Assembly (NCBI GenBank): GCA_020848315.1
Contig: JADLAH010000240.1
Coordinates: 1 to 5,615, forward strand
From: Chitinophagales bacterium
Lineage (GTDB): Bacteria > Bacteroidota > Bacteroidia > Chitinophagales > JADIYW01
DNA length: 5,615 bases
Direction: 5' to 3'
Shown here: piece by piece, positions 4,990 to 5,615 of the stretch
Layout: every line of letters starts with the position of its first letter
How positions within the stretch are numbered: the stretch's first letter is position 1
Notes under the pieces: model-generated
What the model was told of the DNA's origin: nothing
Database searches by the model: none
What the model saw: only the letters and a program-made list of their open reading frames with translations
Program-made: the position numbers and the translations under genes

Positions 4990-5615
4990 ATGCAATACAC
5001 AAAATCCATTTTCTTACTATTGCTGGCACTGGTGACATTCACCCGCTGCAGCAAGGACAACACCGCGCCGATTACCAAAACTCAGGAACAACTGATTCTG
5101 GAAATGCTGTCGCAATACGCCGAAGATACGGCGGTCGTATCGACCGCGGAGCGTGCGTTCCTGAATGAGATCCGCGCTATCGCGAATGATGTGGAAGCCT
5201 TGTATGCCGGCGCAGAAGCCGAGCCCGACTATCAGGCGAAATATGAACGGCTGAAGGCGAATATCAGGGCGCGCATCGCGATAGTGACGCAGAAAGCCGA
5301 TGACTTTTACCACCACTCACCAGAACAGATTACGCTGACGCGCAACGCGTTTGTGTTGATGAGCTACGATGCCTTGCAACGATATGCACCGGCTTTTTAC
5401 TGGACTAAACTCGGCATTTTCGCGGCCAATGAAGTGCGTTCCGGCGTGGTCATTTGCTATATTCTGAAACGCGGTTTTGATTACCATCAGGTGAAATGGG
5501 TGCTCGACCCTGCCACCGGCGCAACAGCGGCGGATGTACTGATGGAGGCCACACAGATACTCATCGGCGGACAGCTGGATGTATTCACCGATATCGGGGC
5601 GCTGGCGCTGCTGAA
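4990..5615 (+). CDS. Uncharacterised exported protein, probable lipoprotein (3' truncated)
   Basis: The first 208 residues of a gene that runs off the right edge. The N-terminus is a short lipoprotein-like signal: Lys5, a hydrophobic core at 7-17 (IFLLLLALVTF), then T-R-C at 18-20 and Ser-Lys-Asp-Asn. Cys20 followed by polar/charged residues resembles Bacteroidota lipoproteins and their surface-export signals. However, Arg at -1 is atypical; lipobox -1 is normally Gly, Ala or Ser, and Gly GGC to Arg CGC is one base change. Residues about 28-105 are helical, rich in Ala, Glu and Lys. A more distinctive block follows at 112-160: TRNAFVLMSYDALQRY, then FYWTKLGIFAANEVRSG and a hydrophobic segment VVICYIL. 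I do not recognise the family. The 4990 start is the first ATG of the frame and gives the signal peptide directly. The gene is divergent from scpB, with 96 bases between the two starts, and is more GC-rich than that intergenic spacer. Confidence 0.75.
   Translation, partial: MQYTKSIFLLLLALVTFTRCSKDNTAPITKTQEQLILEMLSQYAEDTAVVSTAERAFLNEIRAIANDVEALYAGAEAEPDYQAKYERLKANIRARIAIVTQKADDFYHHSPEQITLTRNAFVLMSYDALQRYAPAFYWTKLGIFAANEVRSGVVICYILKRGFDYHQVKWVLDPATGATAADVLMEATQILIGGQLDVFTDIGALALL

Noticed and set aside
1..5615. CRISPR arrays, tRNA or rRNA genes, insertion sequences, toxin-antitoxin or phage-defence modules
   Set aside because: None seen on reading both strands: no regularly spaced repeats, no cloverleaf-like segments, no transposase motifs and no defence-associated domains.

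Overview
The window looks like an ordinary chromosomal segment of a Bacteroidota bacterium, probably Chitinophagales- or Sphingobacteriia-like, though the rank below phylum is a guess. Three things point there. TAnnTTTG promoter elements lie just upstream of genes. Shine-Dalgarno sequences are almost absent. The genes themselves are typical of the phylum: a methyltransferase/GT2 fusion, an scpB-rluB pair whose RluB has a lysine-rich N-terminal extension, and a lipoprotein with Cys-Ser-Lys-Asp after the signal peptide. No mobile element, CRISPR array, tRNA or rRNA was seen.

Left part (1-3093, + strand): a glycan or lipid-sugar cluster. It opens with the 3' part of a multi-span membrane protein resembling C-terminal portions of GT39/ArnT-type glycosyltransferases. 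A 249-aa class I SAM methyltransferase follows. Six bases further on is a 477-aa protein fusing a second, different SAM methyltransferase domain to a DPM1-like GT2 glycosyltransferase. A plausible joint role is that the GT2 domain charges a polyprenyl-phosphate with a sugar, the membrane enzyme transfers that sugar, and the methyltransferases modify the lipid, sugar or an acceptor. This is inferred from family and adjacency only.

Middle part (3094-4893, - strand): a 64-aa uncharacterised protein with its own promoter-like element lies convergent to the cluster. Upstream of it are rluB (rRNA pseudouridine synthase) and scpB (SMC-ScpAB condensin subunit). These two overlap out of frame and are probably co-transcribed from a promoter directly abutting the scpB GTG start.

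Right part (4894-5615): a 96-bp divergent intergenic region holds the scpB promoter and a short tandem repeat. It is followed by the start of an unrecognised secreted, probably lipid-anchored protein on the + strand that runs off the window.

I did not find a convincing undescribed system. The most interesting points are the fusion enzyme, two apparently leaderless starts sharing the same TATCTTTG box, the orphan 64-aa protein, and the unknown lipoprotein with an unusual Arg before its lipobox Cys.
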